NCBI GenBank assembly: GCA_030609245.1 | Contig: JAUWCP010000142.1 | Coordinates: forward strand, 1-6,376 | Direction: 5' to 3' | DNA from: Hyphomicrobium sp. | Lineage (GTDB): Bacteria; Pseudomonadota; Alphaproteobacteria; Rhizobiales; Hyphomicrobiaceae | DNA: 6,376 nucleotides | In this document: positions 5,818 through 6,376 of the stretch, one piece after another | Layout of the letters: the number at the start of each line of letters is the position of its first letter | Numbering within the stretch: the stretch's first letter is position 1 | The notes under the pieces: model-generated | What the model saw: only the letters and a program-made list of their open reading frames with translations | What the model was told of the DNA's origin: nothing | The model's database searches: none | Made by a program: the position numbers and the translations under genes

Positions 5818-5940
5818 TCAGTTTCTTGTTACGGCGTCGGCAAGATCCATGTCGTTGCCGCGCCAGCTGAACGTACTGCCAGGCCAAGCCTGCGCCATAA
5901 GACCGGCAACATCGCGCGTCACCCAAACGAGCTCGGTCAC
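5818..5940 (-). CDS. Possible small ORF or gene remnant, 40 codons, unrecognised
   Basis: A GTG at 5940-5938 opens a 40-codon frame ending at TGA 5820-5818. AGGA sits 5 nt before it (complement of 5946-5949), a well-placed ribosome site. The product contains VTRDVAGLMAQAWPGSTF followed by WRGNDMDLADA, which reads like real protein more than the neighbouring frames do. I do not recognise it. It has no signal peptide or membrane segment. It could be a short genuine gene, the tail of a decayed gene, or chance in GC-rich DNA. It lies downstream of, and in the same direction as, the gene at 6067-6376. Confidence 0.22.
   Translation of the reverse strand: MTELVWVTRDVAGLMAQAWPGSTFSWRGNDMDLADAVTRN
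5833..5864. repeat. Strong inverted repeat in the convergent gap
   Basis: GGCG-(T)-CGGCAA (5833-5843) pairs with TTGCCGCGCC (5855-5864), giving ten base pairs with one bulged T and an 11-nt loop. There is no T-run on either side, so it is not a canonical intrinsic terminator. Its position between convergent genes would suit a transcription-stopping or 3'-end-stabilising structure. Confidence 0.4.
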
Positions 5941-6017
5941 CGACGTCCTAAGTCACCGTGGCAGGTGAGCTAAAGTCGGAATTTCTTACGAGATTCGATG
6001 ACATGCTGATGACAAAG

Positions 6018-6036
6018 GCGGCCGCGAGATTGCCGC
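6018..6036 (-). terminator. Weak candidate terminator of the right-edge gene
   Basis: GCGGC (6018-6022) pairs with GCCGC (6032-6036) over a 9-nt loop. Read on the minus strand it is followed by CTTTGTC. It lies about 30 nt past the stop of the gene at 6067-6376. The short stem and poor T-tail make this a weak call. Confidence 0.2.
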
Positions 6037-6066
6037 AACGAAACTGTCATGCGGTCAAGCATCCGG

Positions 6067-6376
6067 TCATTTTGCCGGCGCCAAGTACTTGAGAGCCACA
6101 TTCGATAGCGCCCCACCGACGACACAAGGAATGCCGGCATATACCTGCCCCATAACGCCGGCCGCCACGCAGCCCAGCGCAAAGGTCGTCTGCCCCACCT
6201 GGCCCCACCACGAGAAGTTGCGGCTGGCCTGTGGTCCTTTGACCTTAAGCTCCTCGATCGACGCCAACGCGTCCCTGCGGAGCTGCGTCATCTCGAATGT
6301 TTCAGACGCCTCAATCACCTCGCCAAGGGGCAAGGCCACATTCTCCGGCTGGTGCTGCAACGAGCTTTTCAGGTAC
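6067..6376 (-). CDS. Unrecognised protein with hydrophobic C-terminus, 5' end missing
   Basis: The frame is open from the right edge to TGA 6069-6067, showing the last 102 residues. No start codon need lie in the window; a TTG at 6360 is in frame but has no evident ribosome site, so the gene probably continues beyond. The visible part begins with a charged, soluble-looking stretch (VIEASETFEMTQLRRDALASIEELK), possibly helical. It continues with ASRNFSWWGQVG and then two hydrophobic stretches, TFALGCVAAGVMG and YAGIPCVVGGALSNVALKYL, separated by QV. The tail ends APAK. This resembles a C-terminal membrane hairpin or a tail that inserts in or lies on the membrane. I do not recognise a family. 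It is convergent with the hydrolase pair, so no shared operon is implied. Confidence 0.6.
   Translation of the reverse strand, partial: YLKSSLQHQPENVALPLGEVIEASETFEMTQLRRDALASIEELKVKGPQASRNFSWWGQVGQTTFALGCVAAGVMGQVYAGIPCVVGGALSNVALKYLAPAK

Larger units (their letters stand above)
5714..6066. other. Convergent intergenic region
   Basis: This gap lies between the 3' ends of the plus-strand hydrolase and the minus-strand gene at 6067-6376. It holds a 19-bp tandem duplication (5751-5788), a strong inverted repeat (5833-5864), a doubtful minus-strand ORF (5818-5940) and a weak hairpin (6018-6036), all listed separately. The plus-strand open frames here contain no recognisable motif. No clear T-tailed terminator for the hydrolase pair is visible. 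A short AGACG/CGTCT hairpin overlaps its stop codon (5712-5725) but has no T-run. Confidence 0.5.

Noticed and set aside
6018..6025. GCGGCCGC as a regulatory palindrome
   Set aside because: It is a short GC palindrome expected by chance in GC-rich DNA; it only contributes to a weak hairpin.

Overview
The window looks like chromosomal DNA of a GC-rich alphaproteobacterium, most likely Hyphomicrobiales and plausibly a Hyphomicrobium-like organism. This is an inference from high GC, the TorF/Gcw_chp-type porins, and secreted glucosaminidase-like proteins with Ala/Lys/Pro-rich linkers. No rRNA or tRNA gene, insertion sequence, CRISPR array or phage module is visible.

Left part (1-1662, minus strand): two tandem paralogous outer-membrane porin genes. 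The upstream copy (886-1662) is complete and ends at a good rho-independent terminator (827-853). The downstream copy (1-547) runs off the left edge. Their leaders look homologous, so the duplicated unit probably included the control region. A TGCAT..GTGCAC element lies about 200-220 bp upstream of each start codon.

Middle (2061-2828, plus strand, divergent from the porins): a short-chain reductase with the pteridine-reductase signature, an Arg in the Rossmann glycine motif and Asp in place of the catalytic Ser. It probably reduces a pterin or folate-like substrate.

Right-centre (3013-5713, plus strand): two tandem paralogs of secreted glucosaminidase-domain proteins, probably peptidoglycan hydrolases. 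Each has a signal peptide, a catalytic domain bracketed by two Cys, a long low-complexity linker, and a shared ~70-residue two-Cys C-terminal domain that I do not recognise. They are 61 bp apart and probably co-transcribed. The second gene and its 3' flank carry three perfect 18-19 bp tandem duplications of unrelated sequence. The two coding ones are in frame; the non-coding one is not a multiple of three.

Right end (5714-6376): a convergent gap with a strong inverted repeat and a doubtful 40-codon ORF. It is followed by the 3' end of an unrecognised minus-strand gene with a hydrophobic C-terminus.

Most of this is envelope biology: porins, wall hydrolases and a membrane protein. Nothing amounts to a clearly new system. 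The best leads are the shared C-terminal domain of the hydrolase pair and the cluster of uniform short tandem duplications.
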